Source: Symbiodinium natans
Lineage: Eukaryota; Sar; Dinophyceae; Suessiales; Symbiodiniaceae
Assembly (NCBI GenBank): GCA_905221605.1
Contig: CAJNDS010002714.1
Coordinates: 97,716-122,715, forward strand
Reading direction: 5' to 3'
DNA: 25,000 bases
Made by a program: the position numbers and the translations under genes
The notes under the pieces: model-generated
What the model was told of the DNA's origin: nothing
What the model saw: the letters and a program-made list of their open reading frames with translations, nothing else
Database searches by the model: none
Shown here: positions 1 to 9,579 of the stretch, piece by piece
How the letters are laid out: every line of letters starts with the position of its first letter
Numbering within the stretch: the stretch's first letter is position 1

Positions 1-614
1 AAACACACAGGTCGCATCAGGTTTTTTTGAAAGAACTGCACGGCTTAGAACGGGCTTTGCAAACACATGCTCGCATCATGTCTTTGAAAAGATTGTACAC
101 TTAAAATGGGTGGCAGCCTGGAAAAAGCAGGGGGGGTTGGGGGGGGCGCAGCCCCCCCCATCTGCAGACACAATCCTCGCACGATGGGTTCGTACGACTT
201 GAACCCCCCCTCGCCACAAACTCCCGAAAGCCTCAAACCCCGAGACCCGGGTAGGCCCCTCTGCGTTTTTTCCATTCCTTCTTTCATTCATTCTGTCATT
301 CTTTCTTTCTTTCCTTTCGTTCTTTCTTTCTTTCTTTCACTCACTCACTCACTCAGAAGGGGCCAATTGTATGAAGTAGCAAAAGGTCCTGGAGAGGCCC
401 TGAGGCTCAAACAGGACGTAAAGAGAGCCTTCACGGGGCGTGAAAAAAGCCCTCCTAGGCCTATAGGATGTTTTCCGCTCCCCCTGGGGCTTCATTCTGG
501 CCCTGTGCCCCCGAAGCGCGTTTGAAGCCATTAAGGGGGCCCTTTGCATCCCGTTGGCGAAGGGTGGGGGGCTTTTTTTGAGACCTGTCCGGCCAAAGGG
601 CTCGTGCAGTGATC
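1..614. other. Non-coding low-complexity region
   Basis: I see no convincing gene here. Positions 1-60 and 61-100 are diverged copies of a roughly 60-bp unit (both begin AAACACA and share CGCATCA and TCTTTGAAA-like blocks), with a weaker third copy near 165-200. A G-run, CGCA, C-run hairpin lies at 139-159. A CATT/TTTC/CACT tetranucleotide microsatellite fills about 270-354. The open frames across this part are frames through simple sequence. Confidence 0.6.
270..354. repeat. Pyrimidine-rich tetranucleotide microsatellite
   Basis: Runs of CATT, then TTTC, then CACT units follow one another on the plus strand. It is an ordinary slippage-type microsatellite with gradual change of the unit along the array. 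Confidence 0.85.
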
Positions 615-965
615 CAAAAAAAGCCCGCAGTTGGGTCGACAAGGCTTTTTTCGGGACATGGGGCGTCAAGAGTGGCCCGTTAAAAGCCCACCGTCGGGTC
701 GAGAAGGGTTTTTATCGGGACGTGTAGGTGGCACGGGAGGCTGGGTCCGGGCTGCGCAGGGCGGAATTAAAGCCCTATCAAGGCAGGGCGAGGCTTTTTC
801 TCGTCCTGGGTGCATGGCAGGGGATAGAAAAAGCCGTGGGTTGGCGAGGAGGGCTTTTTTCGGACCCTGTCCACGAGGGGGGCGACCAGGAGGCCGGCCC
901 AGGGCGCAGAAACGGCCTTCGAAAAAGGGTCTAAAAAAAACCCTACGGGGAGCAAAAAAAACCCA
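615..965. repeat. Tandem array of hairpin-forming A/T-run repeats
   Basis: A degenerate unit of about 62-85 bp is repeated at least four times (GCCC cores near 622, 686, 771 and 833). Each copy has an A-run followed by GCCC, a short spacer containing GGGTCGA or GGCGA, and then GGC followed by a T-run and CGGGAC. The A-run/GCCC and GGC/T-run halves are complementary, so every unit can fold into a hairpin. Weaker A-run/CCC copies trail to about 965, and looser copies occur upstream near 440 and 565. No coding function is apparent. Confidence 0.65.
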
Positions 966-978
966 GCCCGTGTACATT

Positions 979-1365
979 TCAGTGAACCTTCTTCGTTCTC
1001 CGGCCGCCAAAGCTGAGACGCTCCTCCGATGGACGCTGAACCTTGTGGAGTATGGGCAAAACTTCTCCAACAGCCAGCGGGCAAGCAGCTGCTGAGTCCT
1101 GCTCAGTGTCTCCCAGAACGTGGCACGTAGCCGTGCTAAACCCTGCTCCCCGCCCTGCAAGGATCTTCAAAGGTTGCTGTGCTTGGCAGGAACCAACAAG
1201 AAGAACAATGCTGGTACTCATTATCCACACGGTGCTCCATTGCCCCAAGCCTGGAATCTGACCCTGCCGCCTGAGATTCCAAAGTAGAACTGCTCCGACT
1301 ACAGCTGTTACATTGCTGTTGTTACGTCTCTGATACGACGTGTACCTGGCCTTTGCAGGATGCAT
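979..1365 (-). CDS. Hypothetical protein ORF or 3' exon, minus strand
   Basis: An ATG-initiated frame of 128 codons runs to a stop at 979. It contains a hydrophobic stretch (STVWIMSTSIVLLVGSC, about residues 47-63) and ends in a basic tail (GGRRTKKVH). I do not recognise it. A second frame over about 990-1160 is also open and reads like coding sequence (LRATFWETLSRTQQLLARWL), so the true frame or a splice inside this block is unsettled. It may be the last exon of a gene whose upstream exons lie at 2125-2670 on the same strand, but I could not close the junctions by phase. Confidence 0.33.
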   Translation of the reverse strand: MHPAKARYTSYQRRNNSNVTAVVGAVLLWNLRRQGQIPGLGQWSTVWIMSTSIVLLVGSCQAQQPLKILAGRGAGFSTATCHVLGDTEQDSAAACPLAVGEVLPILHKVQRPSEERLSFGGRRTKKVH

Positions 1366-2124
1366 TCGCAGGATCTTCCATGCTGACGCATGTGAGCACT
1401 CGCATCAGCGTTATATACAAATTGTGAAACACCTTCGTTGTTCAACCTGTGTAAGTCTGACTGCTTTGAGCCAGCTCCCGTCACAACAGACACTTGTTTT
1501 GCACGTGAACCCGTGCTCGCACAACCACTAGCAGTGGGCTACGGCTACCTTTCACAGCGCCCCCACAACCTCGCAAGGCGCAGCAGGGTGGTCATCACCA
1601 TTGACAGGTTCCTCACCCATGCCGACCACGTGCCACTCATGAGACTTTGAACTCCCGCGCATGCGCGGTTGTGAGTCGGGTAGAGCACCGGGCAACAAGC
1701 ACAGGATCGAACTTTGCATGCACCAACAGTCTACCAACAGTATGAAAGGAGACTGTAAACCTCTTGACTTGTAAGGACAGATGGCTTTGGTGAAGGTGAA
1801 GCCGCAGTTTGTCGTTGCATGGTTCATTCAGAACCACAAACTAGGGCTGAGAGATGAGCCTCTTTTGATGGTGTGTTCTGTGGCTCATGCGCTGAGCATT
1901 CAATGCCTTGGAGGGTCTCTGGAGGGTTCATCTGCATTTTGGAACCTTTCTTGTTGGGTCATACATATCTAATCAGATATATATATATATATATATATTT
2001 ATTTATTTATTTATTTATATTTATTTATTTATTTGCATTTATTTATTTATATACGCTGAGAAAGCAATCCAAAAAGGCCCATGCAATCCAAAAAGGCCCA
2101 TGATTTGGATCAGCCTGCGTCTAC
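1366..2124. other. No supported gene; AT microsatellite inside
   Basis: I see no gene I can defend. Short open frames exist on both strands (for example minus-strand 1637-1837) without convincing splice sites. A weak tRNA-like block, GGGTAGAGCACC followed by GGATCGAAC, occurs at about 1678-1714. An AT/TTTA microsatellite lies at 1975-2054, followed by two direct copies of AATCCAAAAAGGCCCATG (about 2066-2102). Confidence 0.5.
1975..2054. repeat. (AT)n then (TTTA)n microsatellite
   Basis: About 12 AT dinucleotides pass into TTTA tetranucleotides interrupted by ATATTTA and GCATT. The array is followed by an 18-bp unit repeated twice in tandem. Confidence 0.9.
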
Positions 2125-2670
2125 CTGAGGATTCGAGTGGGACTTGCGCCAAGGCACCAGGAGGCTTCCAGGCCGCAGAGCTCGGGAAGAGCATCTTTCG
2201 CATCTTTCTTCCGTCGCTCCTTCGGAGGAAACTTCGAAGCGTTTGGGACATTGGGCACCTGCATAGGGATTTCGGGCGTTTGCCTTGGGATTTCGGGTGC
2301 TTGAGTCCTGCGCTGTTCTCGCAAAGGTCTCAAACCTGGACAGTGGCAGCTCAAGGCAACTGATGGCGTGTAGGCCGTATGGCCCGAATACGGCTTGGTC
2401 GGAAAAGGGCATAAGAACCCGCTGAAGTACCGACTTTGCAAGACGTCATGACGTCCGTATACCTGACCCTGCTCCCTCGTGCCTGGGCGGTAGCGACCTG
2501 AGGATCACTGGGCTGGCCTCCTCTTCCTTCAAGGGAGACAGGGAGACACCATACTCATCGATTTTGAATCTCGCGGGCAACGACGCCACTCCGACACGCT
2601 CTGCCTCGTACGTTACCGGTCGGGATTCGCAGGTCAGCAAGGGCCTGCCAAGCCAAGCCATCCAAGACAT
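2125..2670 (-). CDS. Hypothetical two-exon fragment, partial, minus strand
   Basis: The upstream exon is 2463-2670. It follows an acceptor-like GATTTGCAG, encodes 69 residues beginning MSWMAWLGRP and containing SLSPLKEEEASPVILRSLPP, and ends one base into a codon at a GTATAC donor. A second exon begins at 2307 (or 2312) and ends at 2125 with a CAG|GTAGAC donor. Starting at 2307 gives a basic frame (SFLRRSDGRKMRKML); starting at 2312 gives another open frame. A third frame here, proline-rich (APEIPRQTPEIP), is also open, so the reading of the second exon is uncertain. The first exon and the 3' end are not located. I recognise no domain. Confidence 0.35.
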
Positions 2671-3292
2671 CTGCAAATCATGCAAACACCCAAATGCCGC
2701 AGATCTTTGAACGAGTTCAGACAGCAGCAAACCTGGTGCCACTTAGCATCCGGCAGAGTGCTTCGGGTTTCAGCTTTGATCTGTTCCACCAATCGCTTGG
2801 CCTGAACATGCACAAACCGCACGATCAAGCAAGAGAGTCTGCATGAACAGAATTCGTGAAAGGCATGCGGCGCCCTTTACAGTTAAACATCGTCATTTAG
2901 CATGCGCTTGTCGAGCGATCCGAAATGCCTCCTTGCCCCGGAGCTCGTAGACGGCGGAAACCGGCGCCTGGAGCCGTGGGAGGTTGGGAGGCTTAGGGTG
3001 CTTTAGGGCATTTTAAGAATCCGAGGATCCGTCAAGGGGATTTGAGGGTTAGGGCCGTAAGCATCTTCTGGGGTTTAAAAGACTTAGGGCACCTATTGCT
3101 TCCGCACGTTGCTGAGTTTGCACAGAGTTTTGTGGATCCGGCATTCTGCAACATTCCCCGCGTGCAGCTGGAAAGGCCAAAAAAGCAACTCTGACAGTCT
3201 GCCTGGATGGTGCGGGGCGTAACCAGGCTGGCACCCTCGCCCTGGCAATGAACGCGTCGATTCCCGACATGATTTATAATGTAGGATTTGTA
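2671..3292. other. No supported gene
   Basis: I see only short, unconvincing open frames here. A degenerate TTTAGGG-like patch (GCTTAGGG, CTTTAGGG, GGTTAGGG) lies at about 2990-3056. Confidence 0.5.
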
Positions 3293-3299
3293 GCTGGAA

Positions 3300-3503
3300 G
3301 TGTCGTCGTAGTCGTAGTCGTAGTAGTCGTACTAGTCGTAGTAGTTGTAATTGTCGTTGTAGTCGTCGTCGTCGTCGCCGTTTTAGTAGGAGTAGGAGTA
3401 GTAGTAGTAGGAGTAGTAGGAGTAGTAGGAGTAGTAGGAGTAGTAGGAGTAGTAGGAGTAGTAGGAGTAGTAGGAGTATTAGGAGTAGTAGGAGTAGTAA
3501 TGA

Positions 3504-3536
<33 letters not shown>

Positions 3537-3560
3537 CAGCAGCAGCAGCAGCAGTAGTTG
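3300..3560. repeat. Long GTA/GTC/GGAGTA trinucleotide microsatellite
   Basis: The array begins as GTC/GTA triplets, becomes a regular 9-bp unit (GGAGTAGTA) repeated about ten times, and ends as GTA and then GCA triplets. Because all units are multiples of three, several frames stay open and give artificial poly-Val, poly-Leu or poly-Tyr readings. These are not evidence for proteins. Confidence 0.95.
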
Positions 3561-4087
3561 GAGTAGTGAACAGGAACTGGCAGCAGTGACAGAAAGAGTA
3601 AACACAATGAAGGCCTGAAACACCCTGAGCCCAGAATCAATATCAGGACCCAATCCTGAAACCGAACATCTCTCAATTCCTCATTGAAAGCATCGAGGAG
3701 TCGGATCCCTCGTCCGCCTCTTGAGGCTCTACGTGTGGTTCTGAGGCACGACTCTGCCAGCCTGCAGCTGAAGGGCCCAACCGAAGTGTTCTTCTGTTCT
3801 GACGAGGAATGAACGCGACTCCTTCTGCTAGTCATTATGAATGTGGACCTGATGGAATGATTGTAATGCGTTACCCCCACCCCCCGAACGGTTCGAAAGC
3901 CGTGTGGGCCCTCCTTCAACAGACCCCTCCCCCACCTTGCTTCCAACGTGGCCGACACACTAAAATATTCTTGCCACGCCCGGAAACTTGACCTTGTAGT
4001 CAACCCGGAAACAGTCGCGATATCCTAAACAGCCGGGCAGACGGATGCCCCCACCAAAGCCGGGCTGACGTTTCTTGCTTGACTTAG
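3561..4087. other. No exon placed; possible upstream part of the 4088-4374 gene
   Basis: A plus-strand ATG at 3809 opens a 60-codon frame (MNATPSASHYECGPDGMIV at its start) that could be an upstream exon of the gene ending at 4374. I found no donor whose phase matches the exon at 4088, so I leave it unassigned. Confidence 0.3.
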
Positions 4088-4374
4088 TGCTGAGAAGTTC
4101 TCCAAGCTTGGAGAGTCGCGCTCTGCGGCGGAACTCAGGAAGGTCTGAGTTCCTCGCGCTGCCTACAACAAGAGAAATGGGCAGAAGGAGTTACTGTGGC
4201 AACGGATCTTCTCCCCACGATGAGGGTCCCAACCTGTTTGAACCCGACGTGAATCCCCAGCCAAAAGGCTGGGATGCTTGTAACGTCAGCATTTTTCGAA
4301 TGCCACCTCATTTGACCTCCTTCACCAGCTGCCAGATCAGGAGTGCACTGCTTTTAACAAGACCGCTCACATGA
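4088..4374 (+). CDS. Hypothetical protein, two 3' exons, plus strand
   Basis: Exon 4088-4142 follows a strong pyrimidine-rich acceptor (TTTCTTGCTTGACTTAG). It carries one split base and 18 codons (AEKFSKLGESRSAAELRK) and ends at AAG|GTCTGAG in phase 0. Exon 4225-4374 follows CCACGATGAG|G in phase 0 and encodes 49 residues starting GPNLFEPDVNPQPKGWDA before TGA. The 82-nt intron and the matching phase support the join. The codon before 4088 needs two bases from an upstream exon that I could not place. No family is recognised. The gene runs towards the minus-strand gene ending at 4676, so the two are convergent with about 300 bp between stop codons. Confidence 0.48.
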
Positions 4375-4675
4375 CTGTCCCTGCGGCATAGCAGCTGCGG
4401 CAACACCTCTCTAAGACGGTGGCCCGACTGAGAAGAAGTCGACTGGCTCCTTGCCAAATCCTGCACACCACATCGAACCTAGGGTGAATTAACAAAACCT
4501 TCGGGGAAATGGCAGCTAGCCTTCTGGCTTGCTTACAGCTCTTGTGTTCAAAGCACAGGCTAGCTGCGGTCCAGCACATCCTCGGGCGTGGCGTCCGAAG
4601 CTACATCCTGCAGCTGGAGTGTGAAGGGCAGTTTCTCTCAAACACCTGACCAAAAGCGAAGCTGAAAGAAGCTGT

Positions 4676-6870
4676 CTAGTCAGCCGTAGTCTCCTTGGAG
4701 TCGTCCACCTCGTCCACGTCTCCCATGTCTCCCTGGGGCAGTGGGAGCTTCGGCCTGCGCGCCAGAAGACTCTGAAGAGTTCAGATGCATCTCTCGAGCT
4801 CACCCCAAAGGTGTCAGGAGATGTTTAGCTGCTAGCCCCAGCTCGCGCAAGAAGAACACACAAAACGGCCAAAACCAGTATAGAGAATGCCCCTTTACCC
4901 GAGCCGTCTGCGACGACATGTGCAGCTTGCCAGTCCTGGACCCACTCTCGGGCGGAACCGCGAGCCTGGGCACTTCGGATGTGAAAAGGCACCGATCCTA
5001 GATTTTTGGGGATCATATACCCATATATACCCTATGCGACTATATTCCCTTCTTGGGTTTCTTGAACCATGAACCCTGTTAGGGTTACCCTTGAGTCTCA
5101 GACTAGTCTTGATATATTCAGGGCAACGACTACGGCCGCGGAACAGTAGTGGCGCTGTGGTGGGCTGGAAGACAATCTCCTCATAGACCTGCGTTTGTTG
5201 TGAGTAAAAAAGGGACCGTGGTTTTCACAAAAGGCTCAATGATCTGAGAGGAACCCCCCCCCCCTGCCTGCAGAGGTGCATCGGGTCGGCCCACGGCTAT
5301 GGGCATCTGCACGGGACAGAAACAGCTGCTCAGTGTACTCAATGTCTACTATCCGCTGAATGCAGAGGTGCGTCAAATCTCTCAGACCCGAAGAAGCCTC
5401 CGATTGCAAGCCACACAAGCGCTCCTTCCGGGCCAGAGCAAGAGCACTTTCGGAAGAGCGGACGTCAGCTGAGCAAAAGTGCCACCTACTCCTCATCGGA
5501 AATCTTTGAGATGACACACCATCCCACAGACTGTAATTCAAGCAGAACCCTTTGACCCCCAACTCGGAGAACCCTCAAAACAAATGAACAAGCCTTTCGG
5601 GGGAGTCCTTGGTGTTCAGCCGCACCTCTGCATGCCATTTGCCGATGAAGCCCAGGAATACCAGAGTTACCGGCGCCCGCATCCTGAATTGGAGACGCAA
5701 GCAAAGGGAGTGACATGCTCAAGGATAAGCATCAGATGGCATCAGGCTTTGTGAAGCAGTTGGAGGGCGGAAAACCCCCTCAGAATGAATCTTGCCTCCG
5801 GTGGATGTCCACAGCCGAGGACCCAGCAAAATCCTGCAAAAGGCGCACTCTTCAAAAGATCTCGGGGCCCTAGGGGGGCTACGTATGTGGACTGCGACGC
5901 AAGGCTCGCTGCTCCCGGGCAGGATTCGGGCCTTCTTGCCGTTGATGGACACCAAGATATCCCCGGACTTGACGCCGGCCTTCACACACAAGCAGTCCGC
6001 TTGACTACGAACAGAAGGAGCCCAACCTGCCGAAGGGTTTGGGGCTTAGGATTTCGGGGTTAGGGTATCCGAAGTTGGGTGCATTGCCTCAGACTTCTAC
6101 CCTGGACTCTTTCTTCAGCGTGCCTTTTCGGCTAAGCCGCAGCGCCGAACGGAGGACACCACGACTCTCCGCTCACCACCACCTTCCGACACATGATGCT
6201 GCCCAAAACCCTTGTTCTTGCAGTACGAATAACGTGGCGTTTGCAGAGAAAGAACCCATCGCCCAGCTTCAAAATCCCATCTCGCCAGCGGACAAAAGTA
6301 CTGGTTTACCGGTTTACCGGTTCTATCTGATATGTACTTGGTGCAAATCAACTGGTTTACCCGTTTACCGGTTCTATCTGACATGTACTTGGTGCAATTC
6401 TCCTTTGTATGAATTGCTTTCAAACCCCTGCGAAGCTGCCTGCGAAGTCTCTCTAGCGCGCGGGCACGACACGCCGTTCCAGCTGCTGGGGATCGGGATT
6501 GTGCACTCTCCCGCTGTGTGATACTGCGTGCATGGGCAACTGCGGGCAATCTTCGGTTTTCTTCACCTGATAGATATGGACTCTCAACAACGGGGGGGCC
6601 GGGGGGGTTCGCAGTTCGCAGGAACCCTTCCGGTCTGACACAAGTTCTGGCCCGGTCTTGCGCTCGTTGCAACTCGGACTCCCAGTGAAAGCCATCACAG
6701 CAGCACGGGTCTTCAGGCCCAAAGACGCGTCCGCCGATATGTCGAACAGCCCGGGAATTGATGGAACTGCGGCTGCTAAGCCGCCTCGCAGGATGAAGTC
6801 GTCCGAAGGTCGGTCTCCAGCTTGGTAGGACACCTTGGACTTCTGATTTGAGTTGTTGCTGCTGTTCCTG
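4676..6870 (-). CDS. PDZ-like domain protein, multi-exon, partial, minus strand
   Basis: The best-supported exons are the last two: 4899-4997 (33 codons) and 4676-4771 (31 codons plus TAG), joined in phase 0 across a 127-nt GT-AG intron. They give an acidic C-terminus ending GDVDEVDDSKETTAD. Upstream, exon 5940-6004 encodes QADCLCVKAGVKSGDILVSIN, which matches the PDZ motif around the alpha-1 region and GD-I-L-x-I-N strand. It joins 5590-5627 (VRLNTKDSPERL) if the donor is the GC-type G|GCAAGA. Exon 6193-6300 may supply the N-terminal half of that domain. A larger exon, 6567-6870, ends at an excellent CAG|GTGAAG donor. A coding-like stretch at about 5270-5468 (ALALARKERLCGLQSEAS) also belongs to this strand. 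Several junctions (6300/6567, 5590/5468, 5270/4997) do not yet close by phase. PDZ domains bind C-terminal peptides; the partner is unknown. Confidence 0.45.
6301..6398. repeat. 51-bp tandem duplication with nested GGTTTACC units
   Basis: Two copies of a 51-bp unit, CTGGTTTACC...GTGCAA, lie head to tail with a few substitutions. Each copy holds two internal GGTTTACC/CGTTTACC octamers. The array abuts the putative exon 6193-6300 and supplies its acceptor CAG on the minus strand. Confidence 0.85.
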
Positions 6871-7541
6871 CTGTCTCATGAGATCATAGGTGGTCATAGT
6901 GTATTTGGATTATGACTATGACCATGCACCTGTCTGCAAGCATGCAGGGCAAGACTGGGAATGGAGGTGCTGCGAGAACCTGCTGCCAATGGGCTATTGG
7001 TGCCACAACTGCTACAGGGCTGGAAGCATCAACATCCACAAGGCTGGAGCTAGGTAAGACATGCGAAACCCACGTGCGCGTTAATTGAGCACATGAGTCA
7101 CATGAGATCACATGAGACTACATGAAGGTGTTCGGATGAACCCACTCTTCAGCCCCAGAAACCAATCTGCCGGCGGCCCCAGTGCGCTGAAAGCGGCGGT
7201 TCCACTCCTGCACGGAAACACACAAACATATGTAAGCCTAACCGTTAGCATGTAAGGCAGCTCTACTTATTACCGAATTCGGTTCAGAGTTGCATCCCTG
7301 ACCCTGTTTGTGAGCTTCCGAACCTTACTCAATCCTGTGTTGATCCTCATGTAAAATCGCGTCAGCAATCCCAATAACAGCCATGAGCTGAGATCACAAC
7401 ATGTTACCCCCTGCCCAAAAGAACCAAACCTGACTCCAACGCCCAGCCCTCTCTCAACCTCAGCAGGGGGCCTGCTCTTCAGGATCCACACCAGGCATCA
7501 ACTGCAGGGGCTCAGAAAGCACGATTCGAGGAGAGGATACT
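6871..7541. other. No supported gene
   Basis: A minus-strand frame at 7270-7491 is open and moderately coding-like, with a hydrophobic part (SSWLLLGLLTRFYM), but I found no splice sites that tie it to a gene. Repeated CACATGAG motifs occur at 7090-7125. Nothing else stands out. Confidence 0.4.
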
Positions 7542-7908
7542 TCAAGTACCCTCTTTTGCGTCCCTTACTCTGGGCTGCTCTGACCTCCTCCTCCTCTCCG
7601 GCGCAGTAGTTGGACTGCTTTCCTCAGCGGCCATGAGCATGAAGGCTTGCGTACCAGCACAACGGGATTGGACTGAGGCCGCCGGCTTCGTAGAGGTCTT
7701 TGAGGGAATGCAGCCGCAGCCGTCCCTCGTGAACACATCGAGGTCTTGCCGGACGAACATGACAAATGGCACAAACTTGCTCGGCTGTCGAGGCCTCTTT
7801 CAGGTGTGTTCTGCAAATCGTCCTGGGCAGTTCGCCATAGACGAAGGTCGATAGCTTGTCGGCTTGTCTCTGCACTTTACAGATACCCAGCTTGCCCGCA
7901 CCAACTAC
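7542..7908 (-). CDS. Hypothetical protein, two 3' exons, minus strand
   Basis: The last exon, 7542-7784, follows a CGACAG acceptor and encodes 80 residues beginning PSKFVPFVMFVRQDLDVF. It ends in a charged tail (PERRRRSEQPRVRDAKEGT) before TGA. The exon before it ends at 7843 (ACC TTC|GTCTAT, phase 0) and reads GICKVQRQADKLSTF; its 5' boundary lies somewhere up to 7908. The 58-nt intron closes in phase. A plus-strand frame over 7633-7854 (real ATG) is also open and cannot be fully excluded. No domain is recognised. Another minus-strand gene end at 8161 lies upstream in the same orientation. Confidence 0.4.
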
Positions 7909-8160
7909 TAGCACGCAAGAATTGGCAAAGCTTGCAGAAGCTTGATTGAACCCAGTACCACAGCAGTCATGACCAATACGGCTAGCAAGTGCAGCGGCTC
8001 AATTTGCCAGTGTGATCTGCAATCACGAACCGATGTAATCGGCAATGAGTATCTAGGGGTTGCTGTAGGGTTTTTAGAGGGTCCTGCTTGTCATAAGAAA
8101 TAAGAAGCTGCGCCTGCGTCGCACTTGCACACACACACACTTCTGGGCGGAGCGAAACCA

Positions 8161-8460
8161 CTAGAGAACTGCTGTCGAAGTGTTCAGAACGGTGGTCTCA
8201 AAGCCAAAGAGAGCACCGATTGCGAAGAAACAAAGCCTCCGCCTTTCACTTGACCGAACTTGAAAGCGGCTGAGGAGAAGAGAGGGGCAAACCTGAATGG
8301 TGAGCAAACGAGCTTGACGAACAAAGGCCACAAGGGCAGCCGCATAGTGGGGCCCGGATGAGGGAGCACCACTCCGCGTACTGCAGTGTAGAGGGGCACG
8401 CGGACAGCGACGTCGTCGCTGGTGCTTCGGGCGCTCTCCGCCACAGTGCGGCGCGTGCTC
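8161..8460 (-). CDS. Hypothetical protein, two 3' exons, minus strand
   Basis: Exon 8293 to about 8460 encodes STSDDVAVRVPLYTAVRGVV followed by a proline-rich hydrophobic part (MRLPLWPLFVKLVCSPF). It ends two bases into a codon at TTCAG|GTTTGC. Exon 8161-8242 supplies the missing base and encodes RRLCFFAIGALFGFETTVLN to a TAG at 8161. The intron would be only 50 nt, GT-AG, with a pyrimidine-rich centre. Other frames are open over the same block (GC-rich sequence), so the choice rests on phase and splice-site quality. The 5' exons, perhaps within 8460-8950, are unresolved. A membrane segment near the C-terminus is possible. Confidence 0.4.
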   Translation of the reverse strand, partial: EHAPHCGGERPKHQRRRRCPRAPLHCSTRSGAPSSGPHYAAALVAFVRQARLLTIQVCPSLLLSRFQVRSSERRRLCFFAIGALFGFETTVLNTSTAVL

Positions 8461-8962
8461 GGAATCCCGGATGCTCACTGAGAGCTCCTGCAACCACCGT
8501 TGAGTCATAGAGGCCGGGTCCGGTGGCAGCTGTGACCGCTATGGTTTTTGCACGCTCCCGTAGTCTGGCCGCCGGGGGGTGGACGTGATGCCCTTCCGAG
8601 CAGACCTGCGCACTCTGCAAGTGGGCCCGCATTCACAGCCGCGTACGCGGGCGCCGCGCTGACCAACCACTTCATCCGAGGCCTGGGCCACAGTCTCCGT
8701 CCGCTGGGTTTCACTGATGACACGGTCAACAGGCAACGGAGGCCGGGTTTCTGAAGCCCGACTTTTGCAACCCAGCCCCAACTGGGCTGCGTGAGCTGGG
8801 CCTCAAGGAGAACCAGGGCCTGGCGGGCTCGGACAGCTGAGGGCAGCGCTGGCGGGCCGCACATCCCTTTTAGCAGGCAAACCAGGCACCTTCGGACAGG
8901 TTGAGCTGCAGCCCAGGCTCGAGTCCCTTGCAAAAATACAAACAATCCATATGTTTCGATTG
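8461..8962. other. Coding-like but unresolved GC-rich block
   Basis: Two minus-strand frames are open through most of this block. One contains PVDRVISETQRTETVAQASD (about 8700-8750) and reads well as an upstream exon of the gene ending at 8161. I could not find a donor and acceptor pair that closes the phase, so no exon is placed. Confidence 0.35.
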
Positions 8963-9151
8963 CTAAACAATTTCCTTTTTAATCTTAAGTTTCAACTCGT
9001 CAATATCCATTTTGAATGTAGACAGCCATTTACCCAGAGGTCTCCTTGAAAAGCTAATGGGTTTCTGACCCAGCAGCAATTTAAAGGACCTTTCGATGAA
9101 CGAGGTCGCCGCATGAGCGTTTGAATGCTGGTACGCAAAGCCTTTGTGCAT
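8963..9151 (-). CDS. Small ORF, 62 residues, lysine-rich C-terminus
   Basis: A genuine ATG at 9151 opens a 62-codon frame ending in a strongly basic tail (FKMDIDELKLKIKKEIV). Its base composition is more AT-rich than the flanks. It may be a small gene or a terminal exon; I recognise no family. A neighbouring minus-strand frame (9081-9452) overlaps part of it and is the main alternative. Confidence 0.3.
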   Translation of the reverse strand: MHKGFAYQHSNAHAATSFIERSFKLLLGQKPISFSRRPLGKWLSTFKMDIDELKLKIKKEIV

Positions 9152-9510
9152 GTTCAGTTTTGTATCTCAGTTTCAACGACATATTTTGAATTTTTCCTGG
9201 TGCGTTTGGCACGGTAGATTGTGTGGTAGTTGCTTGTAGGTAGCTGCCCAGCGGTCGTTCCGTGACGTCGTGGGCTGTAGGAACCCCGTTTGGGAGCTCG
9301 ACCCGTGGTGCCGCAAAAAAAATTGATTGCTCGCGTTTGCACCGGGTTGCAAGATCGGCACCACAATGGGGGGCTGTTCTGGGAAATTTGTTGCACGGTC
9401 TCTGCGGCCCGGTGCGGCGCGAGCACGTGTTCGTCAGCAGCGGTCCGACCACTGGACGCGTGGACTGAGTTCCACGCTTGCGGCCTCAGGCGCGGCGAGC
9501 CGCCGAGCTT

Positions 9511-9570
9511 GCGGCCCGTTGGGCGCGGCCCGTTGGGCGCGGCCCGTTGGGCGCGGCCCGTTGGGCGCGG
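9511..9570. repeat. 14-bp GC-rich minisatellite, four copies
   Basis: Four perfect head-to-tail copies of GCGGCCCGTTGGGC followed by GCGG. As 14 is not a multiple of three, the array reads through all three frames in turn and keeps every frame open, which inflates the long frames around it. Confidence 0.97.
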
Positions 9571-9579
9571 CATCCAGCG

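Noticed and set aside
3093-3653. Poly-leucine, poly-valine and poly-tyrosine proteins
   Set aside because: These are translations of the trinucleotide microsatellite.
6115-6897. 260-codon minus-strand frame
   Set aside because: It is long but mixes several compositions and crosses a 51-bp tandem duplication. The alternative frame over 6567-6870 has a better acceptor, a better donor and more natural sequence.
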